A stretch of DNA of 64,000 nt from Maribacter ulvicola (GCF_900155985.1 NZ_FTMA01000001.1:620001-684000); one strand, 5' to 3'; shown: positions 1 to 10,631, numbered from the stretch's first letter. Notes: generated from the letters alone by a model not told the origin. Made by a program: numbers and translations.

Positions 1-233
1 TCTGGTCCATGAGCTTCACCATTGATGAACATGGAACACATACCGCAGATACCTTCTCTACAATCGTGGTCAAAAGCTACTGGCTCTTCACCGTTATTAA
101 TTAGTTGTTCGTTAAGAACATCCATCATTTCCAAAAACGACATATGTTCAGAAATCTCTGTCACTTTATAATCGACCATTTTACCCGTAGCTTGGGCATT
201 AGATTGTCTCCAAATTTTTAATGTCAGATTCAT
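1..233 (-). CDS. sdhB: Succinate dehydrogenase iron-sulfur subunit (partial)
   Basis: This is the N-terminal 77 residues of the iron-sulfur subunit of succinate dehydrogenase/fumarate reductase, cut by the left window edge. The frame opens with an ATG at 233 and stays open to base 1. A plant-type ferredoxin motif is visible: Cys58, Cys63 and Cys66 in [12 protein letters not shown], which with a fourth cysteine beyond the edge would hold the [2Fe-2S] cluster. In the family a C-terminal domain carries the [4Fe-4S] and [3Fe-4S] clusters that pass electrons from FAD to the quinone. The gene follows sdhA by 64 bases on the same strand, giving the order sdhC-sdhA-sdhB usual in Bacteroidetes. Confidence 0.95.
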   Translation of the reverse strand, partial: MNLTLKIWRQSNAQATGKMVDYKVTEISEHMSFLEMMDVLNEQLINNGEEPVAFDHDCREGICGMCSMFINGEAHGP

Positions 234-297
234 ATTTTAAGTATTGAGTAATGAGTACTACGATATGAAATAATTCATAGGTAATAGCACAATACTA

Positions 298-2313
298 TTA
301 TTTATAACTTCTTTGTTTTAGTTCGATTTCGTTGAACTCTAATTCTTCCTTGTGTAAAACGGCATCTCCTGGTTCTCCTTTATATTCCCATGCAGAAACA
401 AATGCGAAATCAACATCGTTACGTTTTGCTTCACCTGCTTGTTCTCCACCCATCTCAACAGACTCTTCTCTAAAGTGACCACCGCAAGATTCTTCTCTTT
501 CCAATGCATCTTTAGCAAATAGTTCACCAAGTTCTAAGAAATCCGCTACGCGACCAGCTTTTTCCAATTCTGCATTAAGTTCTGTTGCAGTGCCAGGTAC
601 ACTGACATTTTTGTAAAAATCTTCGCGTAAAGCCTTTATTTCTACCATAGCTTCCTTTAAGCCTTGAGCATTACGGGACATACCGCATTTCTCCCACATG
701 ATATTACCTAATTTCTTATGGTAATAATCTACAGAGTGAGACCCTTTATTGTTGATAAAGAAATTAATTTTATCTGTCACTTCTTTTTCGGCAGCATCAA
801 ACTCTGGAGTATCGGTAGCTATTTTACCTGTTCTAATTTCATGAGAAAGATAATCGCCAATAGTATAGGGCAATACAAAATAACCATCTGCTAAACCTTG
901 CATTAGGGCAGAAGCTCCCAATCTGTTTGCTCCGTGATCAGAGAAGTTAGCTTCGCCAATACAGTACAGACCATCTACGGTAGTCATTAAGTTATAATCT
1001 ACCCAAACACCACCCATGGTATAGTGTACTGCAGGATAAATCATCATTGGTGTCTTGTACGGATCTTGATCTACGATTTTCTCGTACATCTGAAAAAGGT
1101 TTCCGTATTTGGCTTTTACAATTGCCGCACCAAGTTCATATATTTTGTCGGCAGAAGCATTGTTGATGTTATGAATTTTAGCCTGCTCTTTACCATATCT
1201 TTCAATAGCAGATGCAAAATCTAAATACACAGCTTCACCGGTAGCATTTACACCGTAACCGGCATCACAACGTTCTTTTGCCGCTCTCGATGCAACATCA
1301 CGTGGTACCAAGTTACCAAATGCAGGGTATCTTCTTTCTAAGTAATAATCTCTTTCATCTTCAGACAGATCGGTAGGCTTTTTCTTGCCTTCGCGAATTG
1401 CCATGACATCGTCCATGTTCTTTGGTACCCAAATACGACCATCGTTACGTAAAGACTCGGACATCAATGTCAGTTTAGACTGATAATCTCCTGAACGAGG
1501 AATACAAGTTGGGTGAATTTGAGTATAACAAGGGTTGGCAAAGAATGCTCCCTTTTTGTGTATTTTCCATGCGGCGGTTGCATTAGATCCCATTGCGTTA
1601 GTGGACAAGAAATATACATTTCCGTATCCACCAGAAGCAATAACAACAGCATGTGCAGAGTGACGTTCTATTTCACCTGTAACCAAGTTACGGGCAATAA
1701 TACCACGAGCCTTTCCATCAACCTTTACTACATCTAACATTTCATGACGGTTGAACGGGGTAATTTTACCACGTGCAATTTGTCTGTTCATTGCAGAATA
1801 GGCACCTAACAATAATTGTTGTCCTGTTTGTCCTTTAGCGTAAAAAGTTCTTGAAACCAATACACCACCAAAAGAACGGTTGTCTAAAAGTCCGCCATAA
1901 TCACGTGCAAAAGGAACCCCTTGAGCAACACATTGATCAATAATATTTGCAGATACTTCTGCTAATCTATATACGTTTGCTTCTCTTGAACGGTAATCAC
2001 CACCTTTTACGGTATCGTAAAATAAACGGTAAGTAGAATCACCATCTCCTTGGTAGTTTTTTGCTGCGTTAATACCACCTTGTGCAGCAATAGAGTGTGC
2101 TCTTCTTGGAGAATCTTGGTAGCAAAATGTTTTTACATTATAGCCTAATTCCGCTAAAGTTGCAGCAGCAGAACCACCTGCTAATCCTGTTCCTACAACG
2201 ATAACATCAATATTACGTTTGTTGGCAGGGTTAACCAAATCTATATGATTCTTATAATCGGTCCACTTCGTTTTAAGTGGTCCTTTAGGTACTTTTGAGT
2301 CTAATACAGACAT
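298..2313 (-). CDS. sdhA: Succinate dehydrogenase flavoprotein subunit
   Basis: Flavoprotein subunit of complex II, oxidising succinate to fumarate on the cytoplasmic face of the membrane. The 671-residue length fits the long Bacteroidetes/epsilon-type SdhA. The FAD-binding fingerprint [10 protein letters not shown] lies at residues 41-50, and [10 protein letters not shown] at 71-80 carries the histidine (His73) that in this family is covalently linked to FAD. Further hallmarks are [12 protein letters not shown] in the substrate domain and the [20 protein letters not shown] loop near residue 470. It starts 12 bases after the end of sdhC, so the two are surely co-transcribed. Nothing is unusual in the sequence. 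Confidence 0.97.
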   Translation of the reverse strand: MSVLDSKVPKGPLKTKWTDYKNHIDLVNPANKRNIDVIVVGTGLAGGSAAATLAELGYNVKTFCYQDSPRRAHSIAAQGGINAAKNYQGDGDSTYRLFYDTVKGGDYRSREANVYRLAEVSANIIDQCVAQGVPFARDYGGLLDNRSFGGVLVSRTFYAKGQTGQQLLLGAYSAMNRQIARGKITPFNRHEMLDVVKVDGKARGIIARNLVTGEIERHSAHAVVIASGGYGNVYFLSTNAMGSNATAAWKIHKKGAFFANPCYTQIHPTCIPRSGDYQSKLTLMSESLRNDGRIWVPKNMDDVMAIREGKKKPTDLSEDERDYYLERRYPAFGNLVPRDVASRAAKERCDAGYGVNATGEAVYLDFASAIERYGKEQAKIHNINNASADKIYELGAAIVKAKYGNLFQMYEKIVDQDPYKTPMMIYPAVHYTMGGVWVDYNLMTTVDGLYCIGEANFSDHGANRLGASALMQGLADGYFVLPYTIGDYLSHEIRTGKIATDTPEFDAAEKEVTDKINFFINNKGSHSVDYYHKKLGNIMWEKCGMSRNAQGLKEAMVEIKALREDFYKNVSVPGTATELNAELEKAGRVADFLELGELFAKDALEREESCGGHFREESVEMGGEQAGEAKRNDVDFAFVSAWEYKGEPGDAVLHKEELEFNEIELKQRSYK

Positions 2314-2325
2314 AAGTAATAGGTA

Positions 2326-3003
2326 TTAATGATTAAAATGATGAAAAAGAGCAATGAAAATAAATCCTAACGGAAGTAAAATCGAATACACTTTTGCAAA
2401 CAATTGTAGTTTTTCTTTTCTCATGCTAGTTGCACCGGCAGACTGAAATGCAGAACTAAAGCCGTGCATAAGGTGTAGCGATAAGAATATGAAGGCAATT
2501 ACATAAGCACCAACTCGTAATGGGTTTTCAAATTTATGAACTAGTTCCTCATAATATCTGAAGCCTTCACCATTGGGCAATAAACCGGTCATGTCTCCAT
2601 CAATAAACTTAGTGTTGATTTCTGGAATCCAGAAATCGATAAAGTGTAGTACAAGGAAAGCTAAAATTGCTAGTCCGCTGTAAATCATATTACGGCTCAT
2701 CCAAGTTGAATTGGCAGCACCATTGTTTTTTGCATATTTTTTCACTCTAGCACTTCTGTTTCTTGCTTCTAAAATGAAACCCATCACAAAGTGATAAATT
2801 ACACCGAAGATTAAAACAGGCTGCAAAACATATTGTACGGCCCAAAAAGTACCCATAAAATGCGAAGCTTCATTGAACGCATCTGGACTGAAAACCGATA
2901 AGATGTTTATTGCAAAATGCTGAAGTAGAAAAAACATTAAAAAGAAAGCAGAAAGCGCCATTGCGTACTTTCTACCAATCGAAGATTTAAAAAATCCGCT
3001 CAT
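2326..3003 (-). CDS. sdhC: Succinate dehydrogenase cytochrome b subunit
   Basis: A 225-residue integral membrane protein of the cytochrome b558 type, the single-subunit membrane anchor of complex II in Bacteroidetes, Firmicutes and epsilon-proteobacteria. Five hydrophobic segments can be seen, and histidines within or beside them (for example LLQHF, VIYHFV, LVLHFIDFW, SLHLMHGF) are candidates for ligands of the two b hemes. It is the first gene of the sdhC-sdhA-sdhB operon and is preceded by a promoter-like sequence at 3023-3053. Assignment rests on the hydrophobic pattern, the histidines and the operon. Confidence 0.93.
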   Translation of the reverse strand: MSGFFKSSIGRKYAMALSAFFLMFFLLQHFAINILSVFSPDAFNEASHFMGTFWAVQYVLQPVLIFGVIYHFVMGFILEARNRSARVKKYAKNNGAANSTWMSRNMIYSGLAILAFLVLHFIDFWIPEINTKFIDGDMTGLLPNGEGFRYYEELVHKFENPLRVGAYVIAFIFLSLHLMHGFSSAFQSAGATSMRKEKLQLFAKVYSILLPLGFIFIALFHHFNH

Positions 3004-3022
3004 TAGTCGTTAATTTTATATG

Positions 3023-3053
3023 CGAATGTACATCACAAGCTAGTTATTAACAA
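3023..3053 (-). promoter_or_regulatory. Candidate promoter of the sdh operon
   Basis: Read on the minus strand this has TTG at 3053-3051, a 20-base spacer and TACATTCG at 3030-3023, one mismatch from the Bacteroidetes -7 consensus TAnnTTTG with the expected -33 TTG spacing. It lies 20 bases upstream of the sdhC start codon. This is a motif match only; no transcription data are available. Confidence 0.4.
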
Positions 3054-3188
3054 GAATTAAACAGTTTTAGTATGTCTATTTAGACTGATTTTAAAATGGA
3101 TTTTTTGGATGTTTAAGAATTTCTACCTCTTTAAAGGTTTAAATTCTTCAATCCTTAAACAAAAAGTTGTTTTATGTAGTAGTGAATT

Positions 3189-3605
3189 TTATTGTTTTTT
3201 AGAAATATCATGAGCCCAATTAACGGCATCATCCAAATTTGTGAAAATTGTAATTCGTTTTGGGAAAATTAGTCGCTTTATTATGAAGCTAAATATATGG
3301 ACTTTTAAAGAGCCTACTGAAGCAATATGTTGCATGTCGAAACGGTTTTTGTGAAATTTAAACCACTCTAATGTAGGTACATGATATCTATTTACTCTAT
3401 TGGCAATATATATTAATGGTACGTCTTTATTATAAATTTCTTGTGCTGCATAGACGGCCTTTTTAGCATTTTTCCACTTAAATTGTGCCCCTTCATGCAT
3501 TTCCGATATTACAATACCTCCCTTGAAAAAATAGAAAATCCCAAATTCGAATTCTCTTATTTCTTTTATTTGCTTTATTAATTCGAGTTCTCGAACTCTT
3601 TTCAT
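3189..3605 (-). CDS. STAS/SpoIIAA-like small protein, function unknown
   Basis: A 138-residue protein without signal peptide or membrane segment. Its make-up, a short beta-rich start followed by KNAKKAVYAAQEIYNKDVPLIYIANR and ending in TNLDDAVNWAHDISKK, resembles the STAS/SEC14-like (SpoIIAA-like) proteins common in Flavobacteriaceae, whose role is largely unknown. The final helix with the DDAVNWA pattern is typical of that family. It stands alone between sdhC and a DUF2721 gene. The family assignment is from pattern memory and is tentative. Confidence 0.6.
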   Translation of the reverse strand: MKRVRELELIKQIKEIREFEFGIFYFFKGGIVISEMHEGAQFKWKNAKKAVYAAQEIYNKDVPLIYIANRVNRYHVPTLEWFKFHKNRFDMQHIASVGSLKVHIFSFIIKRLIFPKRITIFTNLDDAVNWAHDISKKQ

Positions 3606-3714
3606 GCCAATGATTGTCAGACGTCAAATATACTGGATATTAACCTCATAGCTTATAAAAATATCGATGAACCGTTTTGTTATTAGATAGGATTCTTTAT
3701 TTGACAAGCAATTC

Positions 3715-4104
3715 TTATCTCTCCATATCTTTTAATTGAATTTCTAAGGCTTTAGTCGACAATTGAACTTCTATCAATGATAGCATCAGTGAGATCATTA
3801 AGGCGAATAAGCTAAACCCAAAAACAAGATTTGCCCAGAATGTAAGTTCTACATATATTAAAGTCATGGTAATTACGGCAAGTAGAAAACTGAAAATAGC
3901 TGTTGCCTGCATATTTTTAATTATTGTAAGTCGCTTGCGTAGCTTTTGAACTTGCAGCCCAACGGTAGGAGATTCTGTTTCTTTATATTCTTTATGCAAT
4001 TGCCTAATTAATGCTGCTATGGCCAAATAGCGCGCATTGTATGCCAGCATGGTCAACGATATTGCTGGGAAAAGTAAAGCGGGTATTCCTAAAGTTAGTT
4101 CCAT
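3715..4104 (-). CDS. DUF2721 family membrane protein
   Basis: Small integral membrane protein with a first hydrophobic segment (GIPALLFPAISLTMLAYNAR), a charged stretch with QLHKEYKE, and two further membrane segments. This is the pattern of the DUF2721 family, which has no established function. I place the start at the ATG at 4104 (129 residues, MELTLGIPALLF), which matches the usual start of the family. An in-frame ATG at 4152 would add 16 hydrophobic residues. It is not in an obvious operon. Confidence 0.75.
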   Translation of the reverse strand: MELTLGIPALLFPAISLTMLAYNARYLAIAALIRQLHKEYKETESPTVGLQVQKLRKRLTIIKNMQATAIFSFLLAVITMTLIYVELTFWANLVFGFSLFALMISLMLSLIEVQLSTKALEIQLKDMER

Positions 4105-4370
4105 ATATAATAATGTTAAACTATAGCTATATAAAATAAGTAAAAGTGACATCAGTTTTAAGGGAATGTGATGTCTGTATATTTGCCAATTCTCACTTCC
4201 AGTTCATTAACGAATATGGAAAAAAAGGCTTTGCCGGTCTATGTGCAACAAACTTTAAACGTCATTTGATATAACCTGCGATAGTTCCTTGTAATTGCTC
4301 AATGTTTTTTTCTTAAGTCTAAATACCTACTAATCTATCTATATGGTAATATTTACCTATTCCCATTTGG

Positions 4371-7223
4371 TTATTCTACATCAAAACTTACTTTTTCCGT
4401 TATACCATTACCTTTAATTTCCACGGTGTAGCTGCCTGTTGGTAAGTATGTACTTCCATTATCTGCTTGTTTTAATATAGTTTTGTGCTTTTTAAGGTAG
4501 TTCAGCTTACCCGTTTTAGAAAATGCAACATCATAGGATAGGATGTTCAAGCCTTTGTTTGCTATAATTTGGGTTTCACTGACTGTTATATTATCAGAGG
4601 ACTTTATCTTTGCCTCATACACTCCGTCTTTATTGGAATAAAATGTAATATCCAAACCTGGTGTTCTTGGTTTTGCCCATGTACTCCATGAATTTCCCCA
4701 TCTAGAGGAATATTTTATGTTTTTTAAAGGATAAACATGTGTGTCCTTGTTCCTAACATCAGTGGTCAAATTTTGAAGCGCTGATATATCAGCTATATAA
4801 ATACTTCTACCATGTGTACCTACCACAAGGTCTTTAGCTTCTTGTTGAATCACCAAATCATGAACGGCTACGTAAGGCATACCGTTTTGAAACGATTCCC
4901 ATGTAGAGCCTCTATTTAATGAAGCGTATAATCCATTATCCGTTCCAACAAATAACAGATTTTCGTTTTCTGGATCTTCGATTATGACATTTACTGCAGA
5001 GGCAGGTATGTTGTTAGAAATACTTTTCCAAGTGGCTCCTTTGTCTTCACTCATATAAACATATGCCGTAAAATCATCTGAACGATAACCATTCAATGTA
5101 GCATACACCCTGTTTTCATTGTGTTTAGATGCTATTACCCTGCTCACCCATAGATTCTGGGGTAAATCTTTTGATAGGTTGGTCCAACTTCCACCACCAT
5201 TGTCCGTACGTTTAATCAGTCCGTCATCACTGCCGGTATATAGAAGTCCGAATGTAAATGGCGATTCTGAAATAGTCGTCAAGGTTCCATAAGCAACATT
5301 GCCCTTTTTTCCGCCTTGGGTTAAATCATCGGATATGGTATCCCAAGTATCCCCCTGGTTTAAAGAACGATGCAGTTTATTACTGCCCAGATATAAAATA
5401 TCTTGATTATGTGGCGAAAGTAGAATTGGAGATTGCCAATTAAAACGATATGGGGTTTCCCCTAATGCATGCTTTGGCTGAATATAATGTCGGTGGTCAT
5501 TCTCCAAATCGATTCTGAAATAATTGCCGAATTGATAACCCGTATAAACGATATTGGCATTGCGGTTATCTACCTGTACCTGCATGCCGTCCCCGCCTAA
5601 AATTGATTTCCATGGGTATTGACCAGTTTGGTGCCATTCCTTGTTTTCTTCTTCATTATGGGCGCCCATCCACACACCATTGTCCTGTAAACCGCCGTAC
5701 ACATTGTATGGTTTTTCATTATCTACCGCAATGGCATAAAATTGCCCTACGGAAGGGGAGTTGTTCTTGAACCAATGTTTACCATCGTCATAACTGGTAT
5801 TTACTCCGCCATCATTTCCGTTGATTAAATGTCCTGGCAAATTGGGGTTGATCCATACCGCATGGTGATCGGCGTGTACATTATCACCATTGATAGAAGT
5901 GTATGTTTTACCACCATCTTTTGAAGCAATAATAGGGACGCCGGATAGATAGATGGCATCAATATTATTAGGGTCTATATTAATTTGGGCAAAATAGTAC
6001 CCATAGCTATAAAAAAGGTCGTCTATATATTCTTCGTTTTGTTTTTTCCACGTTTTTCCACCATTATCACTGCGATACACTTCTGCTCCAATTACGGGAG
6101 TATCAAACAACATAGAATTTGCATCTTCTAAATACAGTGCCAGGTCTGCCGGTTGCACTGCATTACTTCTAACCAGTTGTTTTACGTTGGCAGCTCTATA
6201 TTTTTCTTGAAAATTATTCGTCTTTAAAAATTCGTTTAGCTCTTTATCGTTCAGCTTCAAGAATTGTTCTTTTGTAAACGATTTAAAATCTTCTTTCGTT
6301 AAACCAGAGTTCTTTTCTTTCTTTTCTTCAGATTTTTTTCTTCTGAATTGATTGTCGTGTACTGCATAAAGTGTATTGTCATCAAAAACGGCTAAACCAA
6401 TTCTACCAACGCCTTTTCCCGTAGGAAAACCGCTGGTTGGCGTAGATATTTTTGTCCAAGTATTTCCTGCATCTGTACTTTTATAAATGCCAGAACCTTC
6501 TCCGTTGCCAGTAAAATTCCATGCTTTTCTATCTTTCTGCCAAGCAGCAGCATATTGTAGGCTGTAATTATTGGGAGAAACGGCAACATCAATTATTCCT
6601 GTTTTATTATCAATATATAAGGTGTTTTTCCAAGTTTTACCGCCATCTGTGGTTTTATAGATACCCCGCTCTTTGTTTGCAGAATATAAATGTCCGGTAA
6701 CACCAACAGTTACCTCGTTAGCATTGTCAGGATTCACTACAATACGCCCAATGTGGTGGGAGTCTGATAAGCCCATGTGTTGCCAGGTTTTTCCTTTGTC
6801 GGTAGATTTTAAAATACCAATACCGGCATATGAGGAACGCGAAGAATTGTTTTCTCCAGTGCCTGCCCAAATAGTACCGCTTTGCCAATGAACCGCAATG
6901 TCACCAAGGTTTTGGGTTTGTGTTTTATCCATTACGGGAGAGAATGAATTACCGTTATTGTTGGTATACCACAATCCGCCAGAGGCATAAGCTACATAAT
7001 ATTCAGTAGGATTATCTTCGTTGACCGCTAAATCAACAACGCGACCGCTCATTACAGACGGACCAATATTTTTCAATGGTATGTTTTTTACCAATGAATT
7101 GGCATCCATAGATTTTTTTGCCATTAAAGATTCATCTACTTTTTGTGAAGTTGTAGGTTGAATTTGTGCCGATGCTATAGAAATACTGGCAAATACTAAT
7201 AGATAGAATTGTTTCATTTTCAT
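4371..7223 (-). CDS. Exported BNR/VPS10-like beta-propeller protein
   Basis: A 950-residue secreted protein with an N-terminal signal peptide (MKMKQFYLLVFASISIASAQ). It contains many sialidase-type BNR/Asp-box motifs of the form S-x-D-x-G-x-T-W, such as STDKGKTWQH, TTDGGKTWKN, STDAGNTWTK, RSDNGGKTWKK and TDNGGGSWTN, which build one or two beta-propellers as in sortilin/VPS10 and BNR glycosidase-like proteins. A lysine/glutamate-rich insert lies around residues 297-345. The C-terminal 120 residues form a separate beta domain. No catalytic residues can be claimed. Such proteins in Bacteroidetes are usually periplasmic or surface located and often lie beside peptidases, as here. Confidence 0.85.
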   Translation of the reverse strand: MKMKQFYLLVFASISIASAQIQPTTSQKVDESLMAKKSMDANSLVKNIPLKNIGPSVMSGRVVDLAVNEDNPTEYYVAYASGGLWYTNNNGNSFSPVMDKTQTQNLGDIAVHWQSGTIWAGTGENNSSRSSYAGIGILKSTDKGKTWQHMGLSDSHHIGRIVVNPDNANEVTVGVTGHLYSANKERGIYKTTDGGKTWKNTLYIDNKTGIIDVAVSPNNYSLQYAAAWQKDRKAWNFTGNGEGSGIYKSTDAGNTWTKISTPTSGFPTGKGVGRIGLAVFDDNTLYAVHDNQFRRKKSEEKKEKNSGLTKEDFKSFTKEQFLKLNDKELNEFLKTNNFQEKYRAANVKQLVRSNAVQPADLALYLEDANSMLFDTPVIGAEVYRSDNGGKTWKKQNEEYIDDLFYSYGYYFAQINIDPNNIDAIYLSGVPIIASKDGGKTYTSINGDNVHADHHAVWINPNLPGHLINGNDGGVNTSYDDGKHWFKNNSPSVGQFYAIAVDNEKPYNVYGGLQDNGVWMGAHNEEENKEWHQTGQYPWKSILGGDGMQVQVDNRNANIVYTGYQFGNYFRIDLENDHRHYIQPKHALGETPYRFNWQSPILLSPHNQDILYLGSNKLHRSLNQGDTWDTISDDLTQGGKKGNVAYGTLTTISESPFTFGLLYTGSDDGLIKRTDNGGGSWTNLSKDLPQNLWVSRVIASKHNENRVYATLNGYRSDDFTAYVYMSEDKGATWKSISNNIPASAVNVIIEDPENENLLFVGTDNGLYASLNRGSTWESFQNGMPYVAVHDLVIQQEAKDLVVGTHGRSIYIADISALQNLTTDVRNKDTHVYPLKNIKYSSRWGNSWSTWAKPRTPGLDITFYSNKDGVYEAKIKSSDNITVSETQIIANKGLNILSYDVAFSKTGKLNYLKKHKTILKQADNGSTYLPTGSYTVEIKGNGITEKVSFDVE

Positions 7224-7299
7224 GTTGTTGATAGTGCTGATGGTAAGTTACTGATTACTTATGCACTTGGCAAACTGTAATATTAATTGACAGCAGCTT

Positions 7300-9051
7300 C
7301 TATTGCAGTGATGCTTTTAATTCTTTTGAAATAAACTGTATTTCTTTTTTAGCTTTTGAAATAGCCGTTTTAATATTAGAATTTCCATGGGTGTAAATGT
7401 CATTTATAGAAGTGAGCGCTGCTAAATACCACTCTTCCCAAGCGGTAATAATCTGCTTTTCTTCATTAATTGTGCTTCCCTTTTTAAGTGCGGATAGACT
7501 TAATTCTGCTTCATCTTCTAAACGTGTTTTTGCTCGTTTTTTAATATTTTCAATCTGAGCTAAAGCAAAAGAATCAGAGGCATTGACCAATTCCAGTCCG
7601 CTCACCAAAGCTGCTGTGCCCACATTTTTCATAGTTTCTTGAGATACCTTATCAATACGGTCATTATCAGTATGGTAAAATTGGTCTGTAAAATGCCAAA
7701 GTAAAAGTCCGGGTATATTGGCTTGCAAAAATGGAGTGTGATCACTGCCGCCTTCAAAAGGGTTGGTTTCTACTACCCAATTGGCATACTTTCCTTGTTG
7801 TTTGAAAGTAGAAATTATAAAGTCGTTAAGGTAATGAGGTTTCATGTCTTTTAACTTTAAAACAGCACCGCCCCATTCACTATGTTTGTCTTTTCCGCGC
7901 GTCCAAATAGCACTTGGGTCAGGCATTTTTTCAATTAAGAAAGTACCACCTGTAACAGCTGTGTTTTCACCTACCATATCTAAACTAATTCCCCATTTTA
8001 TCCCTTTTGCACGTGTTGTGTTTTCTTGAATATAGCGTCTGGTAGAAATAATTTCATCGCCCCATAAAAAAGTCATGGTTCGTTTAAAGTCCGTTTTGTT
8101 TTCTGCAAATAATTTAGCCGCTGTCGTAGCCATTTCTAATTGAGTGCCAACCCCAGTTGCATTATCATTTGCGCCAGGTTCTTGAATATGTGCGCTGTAT
8201 ACTAAACGCTCATCCGGGAATTTACTTCCTTTTATATCGGCAACAATAGTGAGTTCTTCTGATGGATATCTTTTGGTCTGAATATTTACCAGAACTTCTG
8301 TAGTTCCCTTATAAAGTTTAGCTATTAATTTCTCTTTTGCTTCGTAGGATAGTGCAATACCCCAAAAATTGCCCTCATCTTGAGAAGGAAGACTTCTAAA
8401 CTGAATAGAAGTAGTGTTCTTTTCGGGTTGTAAATATGCGGGATTGTCATACGTTAGAATGCCAACAGCGCCTTTTTCAACCGCTAGTTTATACAATTTT
8501 CGAACATTCATTTCTGCAAATAAAACTTTGTCTTTAACAGAAACTGACTCTAGTTCATCAACAGATTTAATCCAAACTACTTCAGCCTTCAAACCGTTTT
8601 TAGGGGTTGAAACGGAATTTAAATAAGTCATGTTTCGGTTGGTTTCCGATAACAGTAAAGGATTTTTGGTGCCCACAATTTGTAACGCTGCAGATATGGG
8701 TTCCCAAGTGTGGTGGGTCATTGCCCGTTTTTCAATGCGGTAGGTAAACCGGTCGCTTTGTTTTGCATTCGCTTCTAAAACATAACCTGCAGCTTGTAAA
8801 CTATCTGCAATAAGGTGAATGGTTTTGTTAAAGCCAGTATTGCCCACAACACGCCAATAATCTTCCACAAAATCTGTGGTCTCGTATGCAAGCTGACCCG
8901 TAAATTCAGGACGTACAATCTCAAAATAGTCCACGGGTTGTTCTTCAGTTTGCTGAGAACATGCCGTTAAAAAGGAAAGGCAGAATAGTGCGGGAACAAT
9001 ACCCTGCCTTATAATGATTTTTTTAACTGAGTTTATTCTTCCCATTTCCAT
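7300..9051 (-). CDS. M28 family zinc peptidase, lipoprotein
   Basis: Predicted lipoprotein: hydrophobic leader ending in the lipobox LTAC with Cys31. The C-terminal half (about residues 270-460) is an M28 metallopeptidase domain with candidate zinc ligands in SAHIQEPGANDNATG, FLWGDEI, SLDMVG and GGSDHTPF. Two normally conserved positions differ: the HxD motif reads HIQ, and the catalytic Glu-Glu pair reads Asp-Glu. Activity may therefore be altered, although some M28 subgroups have such changes. The first half is poorly conserved and may include a PA-like region. The start (9051) overlaps the end of the upstream M28 gene by 19 bases, indicating translational coupling. An alternative ATG lies two codons later. 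Confidence 0.85.
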   Translation of the reverse strand: MEMGRINSVKKIIIRQGIVPALFCLSFLTACSQQTEEQPVDYFEIVRPEFTGQLAYETTDFVEDYWRVVGNTGFNKTIHLIADSLQAAGYVLEANAKQSDRFTYRIEKRAMTHHTWEPISAALQIVGTKNPLLLSETNRNMTYLNSVSTPKNGLKAEVVWIKSVDELESVSVKDKVLFAEMNVRKLYKLAVEKGAVGILTYDNPAYLQPEKNTTSIQFRSLPSQDEGNFWGIALSYEAKEKLIAKLYKGTTEVLVNIQTKRYPSEELTIVADIKGSKFPDERLVYSAHIQEPGANDNATGVGTQLEMATTAAKLFAENKTDFKRTMTFLWGDEIISTRRYIQENTTRAKGIKWGISLDMVGENTAVTGGTFLIEKMPDPSAIWTRGKDKHSEWGGAVLKLKDMKPHYLNDFIISTFKQQGKYANWVVETNPFEGGSDHTPFLQANIPGLLLWHFTDQFYHTDNDRIDKVSQETMKNVGTAALVSGLELVNASDSFALAQIENIKKRAKTRLEDEAELSLSALKKGSTINEEKQIITAWEEWYLAALTSINDIYTHGNSNIKTAISKAKKEIQFISKELKASLQ

Positions 9052-10484
9052 TCGTTACCAATAATCAATTTATCCTTTAAATCATTCTTGATCATAAATT
9101 CTTTAGTGGTTTCACTATCCATTTTTGTAGCTGGTAATGTGTTGGCATCTGCCAATGCGCACAACATCATGGTTCCAAAACGCGCGGTGTTTTTCATATG
9201 GTCTTCATTTACCAAGTTGAAATCATCACAATCAGAATGATAGCAACCGTAAATAGAACGATCCAGGTTACTGTGAACTGATAAAATAGGCACACCTTCA
9301 AGCATAAATGGTTGGTGATCACTGTGTAAACTAGATTTGTTTGAGAACTTGTTCTGATAAATGGTATCCTGTTTTTGAATGGCAGCTCCTAGATCGGTAA
9401 AGAATTGCTTGTTATCCAATTCTCCGCCAGCATTCATGCCAATGGGGTTGCCGGACATATCTAAATTCATCATGTATTTAATATTCTCAATAGTGTTGTT
9501 TTCAATGGCTTGTTCCACTAAATATTTAGAACCAAGTAGTCCCTGTTCTTCCCCCATGAACATTACAAATTTTACGGTTCTTTTTGGTTGTAGGTTGTTT
9601 GCTTTAAACGCTCTTGCAATATCTATTACAGCAAAGGATCCAATACCATTATCAATAGCACCGGTAGCTAAATCCCAAGAATCTAAATGACCGCCAATAA
9701 TAATCTCTTCTTGCGGAATCTCTGACCCTGGTAGTGTAGCTACTACGTTTCTTGCTTCTATAACGTCACTTGTGTTGGTCATGTCAATTTTGGCAATTGC
9801 TTTTTTAGATTTTAAAGATTCTTTCAGCGCCATGCCGTCTTCTTTACCAATACACACAGCGGGAATAGGAATCAATTCTCCTGTTACGGAAGCGGTACCC
9901 GTTAATAGCACTCCATTGTCCACTTGATTAATAATAATGATGCCAATAGCACCATATTTTATGGCCAAGGCTGTTTTTTCACTTCTGTGTAAATTGCTCA
10001 ATCCTTCTTCACTATCTGGTAAAATAGAAATATAGACTAAGGAGATTTTGCCTTTCACTGCATCTGGGTTGGTAGTATAATCTGCTTCTAGTCCGTTGTC
10101 CATATCCACAATTTCTCCTGTCACATGAGCTTCAACAGGTGCGTGCCCTAAAGTAGCTACTTTAAAATTTTCATCATTAATATCTAAAGATACTTCACCT
10201 CTTGCCCAAGCTTCTACTTTAAAAGTTTGGTAGGTAACATCGTCAAAGCCATATTCCTTGAATAGATTATAGGTAAACTCCTCTGCCTTGGCGCCATTGG
10301 TTGAGCCTGTTAATCGGTGGCCAATGGTTTCCGTAGCTTCTTTTAGCGTACTGTAGCCTTTTGAATTTGCTTTGATCTCGGTATCAATACGTGCAAATAA
10401 TTCAGCTTGTGATTCTTCTTTTTTGGTGTCCGAACATGCTTGTAGGCATAATGCGCCTATAATTAAGTAAGCAATTTTTTTCAT
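9033..10484 (-). CDS. M28 family aminopeptidase (carboxypeptidase Q-like), lipoprotein
   Basis: A 483-residue exported lipoprotein with the lipobox LQAC (Cys17). It has a protease-associated (PA) domain at about residues 100-230 inserted before a canonical M28 zinc peptidase domain. All metal and catalytic motifs are present: GGHLDSWDLATGAIDNG, MGEEQGLLGS with the Glu-Glu pair, NLDMSG and HSDHQPF. The architecture matches plasma glutamate carboxypeptidase (CPQ)-like enzymes that remove residues from small peptides. It is first of a two-gene unit with the divergent M28 paralog downstream, and both probably act in the periplasm on peptides imported or released outside. Confidence 0.9.
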   Translation of the reverse strand: MKKIAYLIIGALCLQACSDTKKEESQAELFARIDTEIKANSKGYSTLKEATETIGHRLTGSTNGAKAEEFTYNLFKEYGFDDVTYQTFKVEAWARGEVSLDINDENFKVATLGHAPVEAHVTGEIVDMDNGLEADYTTNPDAVKGKISLVYISILPDSEEGLSNLHRSEKTALAIKYGAIGIIIINQVDNGVLLTGTASVTGELIPIPAVCIGKEDGMALKESLKSKKAIAKIDMTNTSDVIEARNVVATLPGSEIPQEEIIIGGHLDSWDLATGAIDNGIGSFAVIDIARAFKANNLQPKRTVKFVMFMGEEQGLLGSKYLVEQAIENNTIENIKYMMNLDMSGNPIGMNAGGELDNKQFFTDLGAAIQKQDTIYQNKFSNKSSLHSDHQPFMLEGVPILSVHSNLDRSIYGCYHSDCDDFNLVNEDHMKNTARFGTMMLCALADANTLPATKMDSETTKEFMIKNDLKDKLIIGNEWKWEE

Positions 10485-10631
10485 GAGTTGTCTGCATTTG
10501 GTTTAGGAATACAAGTTAGCCAATTTGTAACTAAGATAGACCCGTTGCTTTCTTGTAAATTTTATAATTCCATTCCCTATTTTTTAAGGAAACAACACAT
10601 AATGCGTAATTTTATATCAAAATAAAAATTC

